Part shown: positions 26,833-35,114 of the stretch, one piece after another
Numbering within the stretch: position 1 is the stretch's first letter
How the letters are laid out: the number at the start of each line of letters is the position of its first letter
Assembly: GCA_023417315.1 (NCBI GenBank)
Contig: JAEZFW010000053.1
Span: 1-48,879 of the forward strand
Reading direction: 5' to 3'
Source of the DNA: Pseudomonadota bacterium
Lineage (GTDB): Bacteria; Pseudomonadota; Gammaproteobacteria; Steroidobacterales; Steroidobacteraceae
DNA: 48,879 nt
Translations under genes and position numbers: made by a program
Notes under the pieces: model-generated
What the model was told of the DNA's origin: nothing
Seen by the model: only the letters and a program-made list of their open reading frames with translations
The model's database searches: none

Positions 26833-28114
26833 GTCTGCGCCACACCCACTCGGCCGGACCGAATCGGAAACGATTGAGCCAAAGCGGGCTCCACACGAGT
26901 TGTGCGATCCAGATGGCGAGCACCACATAGTAGAGCTGATAGCGTTCGAGTTGGCCGTAGAGCGCGAGTCCTGCTCCGGTGAAGACGAATAAACAAATGA
27001 CGCTGTGAGCCAAGTAGTTCGTCAACGCCATCCGTCCGACTGCGCCTAGAACGCGCTGGGCTTTCGGGAACGCCCCATATTTGTACAAGAGCATGATCGC
27101 CCCGAGGTGTCCGAACGTCATCGGCAGCCGGCCCAAGTCGTACGTCAAATACGATTGCATCAGCGCATCGACACTGAAATCAGCGCGTTCGAAGCTCACC
27201 AGCTCGAAGGCGTTGATCGTGAGCCCGATCGTGTAACCGACTAGCGCCATCCAGGCGTAGGTGCGTCGTTGTGCAGCACCGGTCAGAATGCCTGTCTTGA
27301 GCAACGCCATCCCGAGCAACATGAAGCTCAAGATGTCGCCGACTCCGTGGCGCACGAAGTAGGAGGTTTGAACGAAGAATGTCCGTTGCTTGATGTAGTC
27401 GAGTGCGCTTGCGTAACTTTCGCGCACGACTTCGATGGTGCGTTCCAATTGCGAGTACGACGGTTTGAAGTCCTGCTGATACGCCTCGTACTCATTGATC
27501 GCACGATATGCATCGGCGTCATCTCGATGAATCATCGCGCGCTCTTGGCCGGCGTCCTGCACGGCTTGGGCCGCCTTAGCGACATCGCGCACGCGGGCGT
27601 AGTCTGCATACTCGTACACTGCGACGCCGATTTGTAACACCAGGACGATGGTTGCGGCGACTAGGAGGGTGCGCGCGGATAAGTTGCGGAAGAAGTACAG
27701 CAGGAGCCCGATGACGCCGTAATAGAACAGGATGTCGCCATCCCACAAGAACAGGTAGCCGTTGATGAGCCCGAAGCCGATGAGCAATATCGTGCGCCGA
27801 TAGTAGAGCTTGGCGATCGGTGCATCGGGATTGCGCTGGCGATGCCGATCGAGGAATAAGATGACGCCGGCGCCGAACAGCAACGTGAATAACCCGCGCA
27901 TCGTGCCTTCGAAGAACAGCGAGCTGATGCGCCATGCGATGAGATTCTTGCCCTCGTGCCCGCCCCAGTTGGTGGGGTCTTCATACGCATAGGGCAGCCC
28001 GAACCCGGTGATGTTCAAGAGCAGGATTCCGAGCACGGCGATTCCGCGCGTCGTATCGAGGATGTCGATACGCTCCGACGCCGGAACCGGGGCGGGCTTG
28101 GGCATGGCGAACAT
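26669..28114 (-). CDS. DUF418 (YeiB-like) integral membrane protein
   Basis: 481 residues with about ten membrane helices. RIDILDTTRGIAVLGILLLNI at the N-terminus is the hallmark of the family, and the DUF418 domain is at about 260-425, ending FRFGPAEWVWRRLTYG. Function unknown; members are linked to envelope or acyltransferase-3-like roles. ATG 28114 has GAGG 4 nt upstream. The domain normally stops close to the WLWRSLTYG-type motif. Here a further ~52-residue Pro/Ser/Ala-rich tail is encoded entirely antisense to the end of the ligase gene, probably by loss of the original stop codon. It diverges from the PH-domain operon about 100 bp away. Confidence 0.87.
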   Translation of the reverse strand: MFAMPKPAPVPASERIDILDTTRGIAVLGILLLNITGFGLPYAYEDPTNWGGHEGKNLIAWRISSLFFEGTMRGLFTLLFGAGVILFLDRHRQRNPDAPIAKLYYRRTILLIGFGLINGYLFLWDGDILFYYGVIGLLLYFFRNLSARTLLVAATIVLVLQIGVAVYEYADYARVRDVAKAAQAVQDAGQERAMIHRDDADAYRAINEYEAYQQDFKPSYSQLERTIEVVRESYASALDYIKQRTFFVQTSYFVRHGVGDILSFMLLGMALLKTGILTGAAQRRTYAWMALVGYTIGLTINAFELVSFERADFSVDALMQSYLTYDLGRLPMTFGHLGAIMLLYKYGAFPKAQRVLGAVGRMALTNYLAHSVICLFVFTGAGLALYGQLERYQLYYVVLAIWIAQLVWSPLWLNRFRFGPAEWVWRRLTYGRERRAESALQSAAPSPSYPPPQVAYPSDNASHAPIATPNRRDSGDSPEDR

Positions 28115-28216
28115 TGTTCCTCAACTCATACCCCGCTGCTACTCGACATGAACCACACTGAAGGACGATGAGCCGATGCCTGTACAATGCAACGGCACTT
28201 CGGCAAGAGCACCTGG

Positions 28217-28672
28217 ATGTCCGAGCAACACGTCGACCCCGCGGCGATCATCACCTGGCGCATGGAAACCGCGCTGATCGTTCTCGTTCTGGCGGTCGCA
28301 GCGGCGATACCGCTCGCTCCGCTCAGTCTTTCCCTTGCGTTACCGGCTTCGCTCATCATCGGCGCTGGCGGGCTCGTGCTGGCATGGTTCTGGCCCGCGG
28401 CCCGCTATCGGCGTCTGACATATCGTCTCGACGACGTGGGGCTCACTATCCAGGACGGCGTATGGTGGCGCACGCAAACCTCGTTGCCGCGTTTGCGCAT
28501 TCAGCATTCGGATGTCTCCCAAGGCCCGTTGCAGCGGCGCTATGGCATCGCAACTTTGAAGCTCTACACCGCCGGGAGCCGCTATACGAAAGTCGAGCTG
28601 GAAGGTTTACGGCATGAGGATGCGCTCGCGCTTCGCGATCGGCTCGTCCGAAGAGAAGACTTAAGTGGCTGA
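28217..28672 (+). CDS. Bacterial PH-domain membrane protein (YdbS-like)
   Basis: 151 residues. Two adjacent membrane helices (TALIVLVLAVAAAIPLAPLS and LALPASLIIGAGGLVLAWFW) are followed by a bPH2 (DUF304) domain with YRLDDVGLTIQDGVWWRTQTSLPRLRIQHSDVSQGPLQRRYG, the classic YdbS signature. ATG 28217 is preferred, with ATG 28187 an option; both lack strong ribosome sites. It overlaps the following YdbT-like gene by 8 bp. Pairs of YdbS/YdbT are common in bacteria with unknown function, in the inner membrane. Confidence 0.88.
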   Translation: MSEQHVDPAAIITWRMETALIVLVLAVAAAIPLAPLSLSLALPASLIIGAGGLVLAWFWPAARYRRLTYRLDDVGLTIQDGVWWRTQTSLPRLRIQHSDVSQGPLQRRYGIATLKLYTAGSRYTKVELEGLRHEDALALRDRLVRREDLSG

Positions 28673-30191
28673 GCCTGAGTTCGAGCCGCGAGAACGCCTT
28701 CATCCGATGTCATGGTTGTTTGGCGTCCTGGCGTTCGTGCGTCAGTTCCTCGTGCCGATCATCGCCGCTGCGATCTTTGGCTCGAGGGGCGATGGGACAC
28801 CGTCTTGGTTCGCTTTCCTGATCGTCCCGCTCCTGGTAGCGGCGATCTGGAAGCAGTACTTCTACCGTTACGGCTTGGGACCGAGCGGACTCGTCATCCG
28901 GGAGGGCGTTTTCTTTCACAACGTACGTCAGATCGACTACGGGCGCATCGAGAACATCGACACGGAGCGCGGCGTCTTACATCGCATGCTCGGAGTTGCG
29001 GAGGTTCGAGTCGAGACCTCGACCGGAGGCAAGCCCGAAGCGCTGATCCAAGTGCTCGGACTGAAGGCTGCAGAGGCGTTGCGACAGCAGGTTTTCGCAT
29101 CGCGGGGCGAGCAGCGGGAGATCGTGCAGGAGCGCGAGGAAGTGTTGCTGCGCATGCCGGTGCTCGAGGTCGTGAAGTTCGGCCTCATCGACAATCGCGG
29201 CATGATCGTCGTGGCAGGCTTGTTCGGCTTGCTCTACGAGTCGGGTGCGGTCGAGATCTGGACGGCGATCGTCAGGAACTGGGTCAGCGCGCAAGTTCTG
29301 AATGACTTGATCGCGCTGGGTCCGTTGATCCAAGTGACACTCGCAACGGGCCTGCTCGTTGCAATGCTCGCGCTGGTGCGTGTCTTCTCCGTCGTGCTCG
29401 CGCTTCTAACTCTCTATGACTTCACACTGGCGCGATTAGGTGCAGATCTTCGCGCCCGCTACGGGCTGTTGACGCGCATCGCACTCACGCTGCGCATGCG
29501 CCGCATCCAGGCGGCGCACGTCACGGATACCTTGTTGCATCGGTGGTTCCGTCGCGTCTCCGTACGCGTGGATCTCGCAGGGGATGGCTCGACCGCGGAG
29601 CAGGGCGAGGAGGCCAACAACAAAGTGCGATGGCTCGCGCCGCTCGCCGAGCCGCCGCGTGCACGCGAGCTCATCGCGATCGCTCTGCCCGATGTGGATT
29701 TTCAGGCAGCGGTCGATTGGCAGCCGCTTGCCGCCGGTGCAAAGCGGCGGGTGTTCCGGAGAAGTCTCGCGTGGTGGACATTGATTGCAGTAGTCATTGC
29801 GGTCGTGCTCAGAAGCTTCGCGCCGCTGGCGCTGATCGCCGTCGGTTTGCCGATCTCCATGTGGTATGCGTCCATGTACGTGCGCTATACCCGATGGGCG
29901 TTGCAGCCCGATGCCTTGTTCTTTCGCTACGGATGCCTCACGCGCAAGATGATCGTCGTACCTCGTATTCGCGTCCAGACGGTGTGTCTCACGGAGTCGC
30001 CGTTCGATCGCAGTCACGCAATGGCGTCTGTTTGTGTCGACACTGCGGGTGCGGGTCCGCGCTCCGATCAACTCCGCATTCCGTATCTGGAACGGCACGT
30101 CGCGCGAGAGCTCGGTCTTGCGCTTTATGAGTCCTCCGCGCTCGAGAGCGAGCGCGAGCTGCAAGCGTTCTCGAAGGTGGCGCCGGCATGA
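28665..30191 (+). CDS. Multi-PH-domain membrane protein (YdbT-like)
   Basis: 508 residues starting at GTG 28665 inside the end of the previous gene. It has three repeats of membrane helices plus a bPH2 domain. Domain 1: YRYGLGPSGLVIREGVFFHNVRQIDYGRIENID. Domain 2: about 250-330, with RLGADLRARYGLLTRIALTLRMRRIQAAHV. Domain 3: about 400-490, with FFRYGCLTRKMIVVPRIRVQTV. Helix pairs lie before each domain. It is probably a partner of the YdbS-like protein in a membrane complex. The stop overlaps the next ATG (ATGA). Confidence 0.88.
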   Translation: MAEPEFEPRERLHPMSWLFGVLAFVRQFLVPIIAAAIFGSRGDGTPSWFAFLIVPLLVAAIWKQYFYRYGLGPSGLVIREGVFFHNVRQIDYGRIENIDTERGVLHRMLGVAEVRVETSTGGKPEALIQVLGLKAAEALRQQVFASRGEQREIVQEREEVLLRMPVLEVVKFGLIDNRGMIVVAGLFGLLYESGAVEIWTAIVRNWVSAQVLNDLIALGPLIQVTLATGLLVAMLALVRVFSVVLALLTLYDFTLARLGADLRARYGLLTRIALTLRMRRIQAAHVTDTLLHRWFRRVSVRVDLAGDGSTAEQGEEANNKVRWLAPLAEPPRARELIAIALPDVDFQAAVDWQPLAAGAKRRVFRRSLAWWTLIAVVIAVVLRSFAPLALIAVGLPISMWYASMYVRYTRWALQPDALFFRYGCLTRKMIVVPRIRVQTVCLTESPFDRSHAMASVCVDTAGAGPRSDQLRIPYLERHVARELGLALYESSALESERELQAFSKVAPA

Positions 30192-30763
30192 AGCGACCGC
30201 AGCGCTATCTATTCATCATCATGACCGTGTTGCTGGCGGTCTATCTGCTTCTCACACGCTTGCCGCCGACGGCTGCAATGGCTCTGTTGTGCGTCTTGGT
30301 TCTATACGTCCTCGTTCTCTTTCTCTGGGGGCGAGACTTGTTCTTCGCGCGACGCCACGCCAAGCGCCGCGAATGGGACAAAGCGCTGCTACGCTTCGAG
30401 CGCTTCGAGAAGAAGCTGCTTCGAGCGAGCTGGCAACGGTTGGCGGTCGTGCTCTACCCGAGTATCTACAGCCTCGATGGCGTGGCGATCACGCGCAACA
30501 GCATCGCCCAAGTGCTGCTCAATGCAGGCGAGCTGGATCGTGCGGTTCAATGGTTGCGCTCGGCTTTGCAGCGCGATCCGCTCTATCCCGTGCCCTATGT
30601 AAATCTCGCGTTGATTGCTGCGCGTCGCCTCGATGACGTGGGTGCAAAGCGTGAGATGACGCGCGCAGTGCAGCTTGGATTCGACCCCTCCGCTGCGCAG
30701 CGCATCCTGCATCGCGCGCTCGCGGCTGCCGAGAAAGGCATCGAAGATCGCGATCGGAGATGA
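30188..30763 (+). CDS. Membrane-anchored TPR-like protein
   Basis: 191 residues. Two N-terminal membrane helices (about 8-24 and 30-47) are followed by a soluble helical region with TPR character: SIAQVLLNAGELDRAVQWLRSAL and PYVNLALIAARRLDDVGAKREM (about 115-165). I do not recognise a named family. It is translationally coupled to the YdbT-like gene and is likely a scaffold in the same membrane complex (inference). Confidence 0.7.
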   Translation: MKRPQRYLFIIMTVLLAVYLLLTRLPPTAAMALLCVLVLYVLVLFLWGRDLFFARRHAKRREWDKALLRFERFEKKLLRASWQRLAVVLYPSIYSLDGVAITRNSIAQVLLNAGELDRAVQWLRSALQRDPLYPVPYVNLALIAARRLDDVGAKREMTRAVQLGFDPSAAQRILHRALAAAEKGIEDRDRR

Positions 30764-30770
30764 TCGCGCG

Positions 30771-31118
30771 ATGAACGAACGACAATTGCGTCTATCGAGT
30801 CGAGCGCGAGGGATCCTGATCACCTACGGTGTCGCTGCATTCTCTTGGTTCTTTGCGCGGCAGCTCCCGGGTGCGTCAGCGAGCGGCACCTTGTTCGGCA
30901 ACCCTTCTTCCCTGATCGCGCTGGGGCTCGCGATTCAAATCGCGCTGCTCATCGTCGGTCGGGCCAGCAAAACCCGAGAGCGCGAACGTGGCGAGGAAGG
31001 GGCCGCCTATTCGCAATCAACATATGTGTTGGAGCTGGTCGCGGACGGTGCGACCGTACTGCTCTTCGCGCTCGGCACCTTTCAGGCGATCCTCGCGTCG
31101 ATGCCGGAGTCGTTGTAG
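30771..31118 (+). CDS. Small membrane protein, unknown function
   Basis: 115 residues with two or three hydrophobic segments (ILITYGVAAFSWFFA, SLIALGLAIQIALLIVG and LELVADGATVLLFALGTFQAIL) separated by a charged loop KTRERERGEEG. Last gene of the four-gene PH-domain operon, 7 bp after the TPR gene. Start ATG 30771 is chosen because an upstream reading overlaps the previous gene. No family recognised. Confidence 0.65.
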   Translation: MNERQLRLSSRARGILITYGVAAFSWFFARQLPGASASGTLFGNPSSLIALGLAIQIALLIVGRASKTRERERGEEGAAYSQSTYVLELVADGATVLLFALGTFQAILASMPESL

Positions 31119-31130
31119 CAGAAGAAGTAT

Positions 31131-31318
31131 CTCTCGCAGAGGCGCGGAGACGCAGAGATTGAAGAAGAAAGTTCTGCTCCTTTCTTCCTTGGAGAGCTTT
31201 GCGTGCTTTGGCGGAATTCTCTTCTAGCGACGTCTAATCGGATTGCATAGACGCGCATACCGCGGATCTCTCGCGATCGATCCTTTCTTGCCTCTGCGTA
31301 TTCGCGTCTCTGCAAGAG
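31131..31318. repeat. Inverted-arm short tandem repeat element (G), convergent
   Basis: Arms 31131-31157 and 31292-31318 are inverted copies (23 of 27 positions) of GCAGAGRCGCGGAGACGCAGAG-like units of about 9 nt, around a 134-nt loop. The element fills the convergent gap between the PH-domain operon and the ABC operon, and the right arm ends 3 bp from the ATPase stop codon. Confidence 0.7.
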
Positions 31319-31321
31319 CAG

Positions 31322-32068
31322 CTACTCTTCTACACCAAGCTCTCTCAGGACGGCTGCGCGGAGCTCCTGCGCTTCCGGGCTCGTCAGCTTGCGCGGATGC
31401 GGGAGGCTCACGTCGAACGTTGCTTGGATGCGCGTCGGGCGTGGGCTCAGCACGAAGATGCGGTCGGCGAGGTGAATCGCCTCTTCAACATCGTGCGTGA
31501 TGAGCATCACCGTATGACGTTCCTTGGCGAGGATGCGCAGCAGCTCGTTTCGGATGCGCAAACTCATGAGCGCATCGAGCGCTGAGAAGGGCTCATCCAT
31601 GTAGAGGATGTCGGGTTTCACTACGAGCGCTCGCGCGATCTCCGCACGCTTCAGCATGCCGCCCGAGAGCTCGTGTGGGTAGCTCGCCTCGAAGCCCTTC
31701 AACCCGACGATACCCGCGTAGTGATCCGCAAGACCTTCGCGATCGAGCTGCGCGTGACCGTTCAAGCCGAACATCAAGTTCTCGCGCACCGTCAACCATG
31801 GAAACACTGAGCCGTGCTGCGAGATGAGGATGCCTTTCGAGTTCGGTTTCGTCCGCTCGACGCCGTCGATCGTGATCGAGCCTTCGTCGGGGCGAATGAA
31901 GCCGGCGACCATATTCATCAGGGTCGACTTGCCGCAGCCGGAAGGACCGACGATCGCAACGAACTCGCCGTCGCGCACCCGGAAATCGACGCCATCGACG
32001 ACGGGCAGACGCTCGCCGTTCGCACCGAAGCTCTTCTTGATGTTCTTGATTTCGATCTTAGTGCGCAT
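31322..32068 (-). CDS. ABC transporter ATPase, nitrate/sulfonate/taurine type
   Basis: 248 residues. Walker A GPSGCGKST, Q-loop in LISQHGSVFPWLTVREN, signature LSGGMLKRAEIARAL (the usual member has LSGGMKQR), Walker B ILYMDEPFSALD and switch His in MLITHDVEEA. Closest families are SsuB/TauB/NrtD. ATG 32068 overlaps the permease stop region by 11 bp. Last gene of the operon that also encodes a periplasmic binding protein, SCO, cupredoxin-like protein and permease; it powers import. Substrate unknown. Confidence 0.93.
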   Translation of the reverse strand: MRTKIEIKNIKKSFGANGERLPVVDGVDFRVRDGEFVAIVGPSGCGKSTLMNMVAGFIRPDEGSITIDGVERTKPNSKGILISQHGSVFPWLTVRENLMFGLNGHAQLDREGLADHYAGIVGLKGFEASYPHELSGGMLKRAEIARALVVKPDILYMDEPFSALDALMSLRIRNELLRILAKERHTVMLITHDVEEAIHLADRIFVLSPRPTRIQATFDVSLPHPRKLTSPEAQELRAAVLRELGVEE

Positions 32069-32816
32069 AGCGCCACCTGACCAACTTATGACCTTCGAGT
32101 AGGCGCATACCGCCATCGAGCATCAAACCAATGAGCCCAATGATGATCATGCCGGCAATCACGAGGTCGTAACGATTGCCGGCATTGCGCGAGTCCATGA
32201 TCAGATAGCCGAGCCCGCTGCGCAGCGCGATCATTTCCGCAGCCACCACGACGAGCCAGGCAACGCCCAATCCGATGCGCATACCGACGAGGATCTGCGG
32301 CAGCACGGCCGGGATGACGACTTGCTTGAACAGCGTGTAACGCGAGACGCCGAAGTTCTCGGCCGCGCGCAGATAACGCCGCTCGATCGTATGCACGCCG
32401 ACGATCGTCTGGACGACCATCGGGAATACGGACGAGATGAAGATGAGATAGATCGGCGAAGCGTTGCCGACGCCGAACCACAGGATCGCGATTGGAATCC
32501 ACGCGATCGGCGAGATCGGCCGCAGGATCTGGAACAAAGGATTGAGCGTAACGTACGCACCCTTCACCCATCCCATCCACAGCCCAAGCGGCACTGCGAT
32601 CAGGACTGCGAGCGCAAAGCCGACGCCGACGCGCATCAGCGAGGAGCCGATATGCATCCACAGCGTGCCGTCCTCGATGAGCTCGATGGTGCCGGTCACG
32701 ACCTGCCAAGGTGTGGGAAAGATGACGCTCCCAGTCTGAACTACGACGACCCACCAGACGGTAAGGAGTAGGGCGATCACGATCAACGCGGGGATGACTT
32801 CGCTGAGCTTCTTCAT
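32058..32816 (-). CDS. ABC transporter permease, nitrate/sulfonate/taurine type
   Basis: 252 residues with about six membrane helices and a BPD_transp_1 domain. The EAA loop reads RAAENFGVSRYTLFKQVVIPAVLPQILVGMRIGLG. SPIAWIPIAILWFGVGNASPIYLIF is typical of SsuC/TauC/NrtB proteins. It follows the cupredoxin-like gene by 16 bp and overlaps the ATPase gene. Only one permease gene is present, so it should form a homodimer. Confidence 0.93.
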   Translation of the reverse strand: MKKLSEVIPALIVIALLLTVWWVVVVQTGSVIFPTPWQVVTGTIELIEDGTLWMHIGSSLMRVGVGFALAVLIAVPLGLWMGWVKGAYVTLNPLFQILRPISPIAWIPIAILWFGVGNASPIYLIFISSVFPMVVQTIVGVHTIERRYLRAAENFGVSRYTLFKQVVIPAVLPQILVGMRIGLGVAWLVVVAAEMIALRSGLGYLIMDSRNAGNRYDLVIAGMIIIGLIGLMLDGGMRLLEGHKLVRWRYAH

Positions 32817-32832
32817 TCTTGTGGTGAGCCAA

Positions 32833-33351
32833 TCAAGCTCGATTGTGTTTGTCCGTGTTCGCGGTTCGCTCTAGAGCTGCGGGTTCATCGAGTGGAGTCG
32901 CACTCCGATCGAAGAGCTCGCGCACTCGCCAGGTGAGCCGCGCCCAGGGGTTGCGTGGGAAAGGATCGACCACGATGCGCATCTGACCGCTCGCATGAGC
33001 AGTGCACGCAAAGTCGTATGTTGCCGCCTTGGAGAACGGTAAACGAAAGCTCTGACCGGGCATCATCAACGTCGGACCGAACATCTGCGGCACGTCATCG
33101 CGGTTCTTCAGCAGCAGCACGTCGTTGATGCCGAGCGTCAAGCGAATCGAATCCGGCAAGATCTCGACTGCATCGCCCGCCATTCGCCGCTCCCACGTGC
33201 CTTTCGGAATTTCGAAGAGCGCCTCTCGAGATCCTCCGACGATGGGCGCGAATGCCGCCCACGCAGCGGTGGCGAGCACGAGTGTGGCGGGCGCGGCCCA
33301 CAACACTCGACGAAGTATGTTCTTGTTCGATACGGCGTTCACGTGCCTCAT
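32833..33351 (-). CDS. Membrane-anchored cupredoxin-like protein, first copper ligand replaced
   Basis: 172 residues. One N-terminal membrane segment (VLWAAPATLVLATAAWAAFAP) precedes a cupredoxin-like fold (about 65-130). FACTAHASGQM gives Cys116, His119 and Met124 in the spacing of blue-copper ligands. The ligand expected in the earlier loop (N-x-D-x-V-P-H in relatives) is Gln89 here (NRDDVPQMFG), so a normal type-1 site is unlikely. A proline/arginine-containing tail of about 40 residues follows. Its ATG overlaps the SCO stop (ATGA). Periplasmic. Copper handling beside SCO is the likely theme; direct evidence is lacking. Confidence 0.72.
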   Translation of the reverse strand: MRHVNAVSNKNILRRVLWAAPATLVLATAAWAAFAPIVGGSREALFEIPKGTWERRMAGDAVEILPDSIRLTLGINDVLLLKNRDDVPQMFGPTLMMPGQSFRLPFSKAATYDFACTAHASGQMRIVVDPFPRNPWARLTWRVRELFDRSATPLDEPAALERTANTDKHNRA

Positions 33352-33935
33352 CGCTCACCTATGAGCACACGCGCATCGTGAGCGAAATCGTCTGCGGAGT
33401 GCCCGTACGGCATGAGCGCTCTCAGCTTGCCTGCACGATCGATCAAATAAACGTATGAAGAATGCGCGTACGTGTAATTCGAGCCGTAGATCTTCTTGCT
33501 CGCGAGAATCCCATACTGCTTGCGCACCGCCGCCAGCGCCGCCTCATCGCCGGTTCCACCCACGAACGTGGGATCAAACGTGCCGAGATACTTGCGCATG
33601 CGCTCGGCCGTATCGGTTTGCGGATCGACGGTGACGTACACGACCTGCAGTCGATCCGCGAGCTCGCCGAGCTTCTTGCGTGCCTGCGCAAGCACAGCCA
33701 AGGTCGTGGGGCAGACGTCCGGACACGAAGTGAACCCGAAGCCCAGGAGCACGACTTTGCCGCGATAATCGCTGAGCATGAGTTTCTTGCCATGCGAACC
33801 TTCGAGCTTCAGCTCAGGCGCCTCGCGCGGCGGATCGAACGTGCCGGCGACGAGCTGCGTTGCGTTCGCGGCGCGCACGTCGGTCAGCGCGATGAACAAC
33901 AACGAGAGGACGATGAGAGTGCGTATGGCGCTCAT
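33348..33935 (-). CDS. SCO1/SenC-family thioredoxin-fold copper protein
   Basis: 195 residues, with a signal peptide or anchor (LIVLSLLFIALTDVRA). Thioredoxin fold with Cys71 and Cys75 in FTSCPDVCPTT and His158 in YAHSSYVYLID, the three copper ligands of SCO proteins. VYVTVDPQTDT is a further family motif. SCO proteins deliver copper or reduce thiols for the CuA centre of cytochrome oxidase, but no oxidase gene is near. It sits between the binding-protein gene (1-bp overlap) and the cupredoxin-like gene, so it belongs to the ABC operon. Confidence 0.92.
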   Translation of the reverse strand: MSAIRTLIVLSLLFIALTDVRAANATQLVAGTFDPPREAPELKLEGSHGKKLMLSDYRGKVVLLGFGFTSCPDVCPTTLAVLAQARKKLGELADRLQVVYVTVDPQTDTAERMRKYLGTFDPTFVGGTGDEAALAAVRKQYGILASKKIYGSNYTYAHSSYVYLIDRAGKLRALMPYGHSADDFAHDARVLIGER

Positions 33936-34999
33936 CAGAGGGGAACCGGCGCGGGATGCGCAGCTCGCGCAAACCGCTCCTCGACGTAAGTCTCATACGC
34001 AATCGGATGCTTGATCGTGCCGGCCTGAAGCGACAGCTCCATCAGCTCTTCAAATTCGCTGCGGATCATGCGCAGATCGCCGTAGGTCACGCGATCGCTC
34101 GGGTTCTCCATCACGAACTTGATGATGCTCGGATCTTGATTGAAGAACTGGCGTTGCGCGGCGATCTCGGCCGCCTTATCGCGATGCGCCTCATTCTCGT
34201 CCAGCCACGCACCGGCACCGAGCACCTGATTGACGAGCTGCTGCACCATCTCAGGCTTCGATTGAATGAGCTCTTCGCGCACGGTGAGCACGCAGCAGAT
34301 GTACTTGGGCCATTCATCGCGTGTCATGCGAAGCGGACGCGCGTAGCCCGCTTTTTCCGCTGCAGCGCCGAACGGCTCGCCGGTGCAGTACGCATCGACG
34401 GCATTCGCATAGAGCGCCGCAGGCATGTCGGGCGGCGGCATCTCGACGATCTCGATCTGATCCACGGTCATCTTCTCTTCGGCGAGCATGCGTCGCAGGA
34501 ACAGGAAATCGACTGCGAACCGACTCGGAATCGCGATTCGTTTTCCGGTGAGCTGCTTGAAGCTCTGATAGGGCGATTCGCTGCGAACCATGATCACCGC
34601 GCCCGATCGATGGCCGAGCGAGACGATCTTCACGGGGATCTTCTTGTCCGCGAGGTCCATCACGAGCGGCGCGAGCATGTAGCCCGCCGAGATGCGACCC
34701 GCCATCAACGACTCTTTGATCTCCGGCCAGCCGTTGTACTTGCTGTACACGAACGAATACGGTTCCGGTCCATTCGCCGGTGCACTCTTGTTCACGGCGT
34801 CCTTCGCGACGCACGCGACCGGCAAAGTCAAATTGCAGGTCACAGGCAACCCGCCGACCACTAACGAGTTCGGCGCGTCTGTGTCACCCGAGCATGAGAA
34901 CGCTCCCCACGGCAATGCACTCGCGGCAACACCCTGTAGGAGGCGACGTCGAGTCAAGAAGAACGGAGCTGAATCGTTGGTCGGTCGCTGCGTGCCCAT
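33935..34999 (-). CDS. ABC transporter substrate-binding protein (NrtA/SsuA superfamily), Tat signal
   Basis: 354 residues. Tat-type signal: FLTRRRLLQGVAASALPWGAFSC. The mature domain starts VVGGLPVTCNLTLPVACVAKDA and continues with the NMT1/NrtA-like two-lobe fold (LTGKRIAIPSRFAVDFLFLRRML, MPPPDMPAALYANAVDAYCTGEPFG). The cysteines are unusual: Cys55 and Cys63 early and a CC pair in PKYICCVLTV, which could form disulfides or bind metal. First gene of the operon; the stop overlaps the SCO start by one base. The ligand may be an anion, sulfonate, heterocycle or metal chelate and cannot be deduced. Confidence 0.88.
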   Translation of the reverse strand: MGTQRPTNDSAPFFLTRRRLLQGVAASALPWGAFSCSGDTDAPNSLVVGGLPVTCNLTLPVACVAKDAVNKSAPANGPEPYSFVYSKYNGWPEIKESLMAGRISAGYMLAPLVMDLADKKIPVKIVSLGHRSGAVIMVRSESPYQSFKQLTGKRIAIPSRFAVDFLFLRRMLAEEKMTVDQIEIVEMPPPDMPAALYANAVDAYCTGEPFGAAAEKAGYARPLRMTRDEWPKYICCVLTVREELIQSKPEMVQQLVNQVLGAGAWLDENEAHRDKAAEIAAQRQFFNQDPSIIKFVMENPSDRVTYGDLRMIRSEFEELMELSLQAGTIKHPIAYETYVEERFARAAHPAPVPL

Positions 35000-35114
35000 G
35001 GCTTCCTCCCGTCCTGGCGCTTCGAAACGGCGCCTCGAGCGTGCGGGTGTAGCCTATATAGAAGGGACCTATGATGGACAAGGCGGAGCCTATAAGTCAA
35101 TGTAGGGGAGAAGG

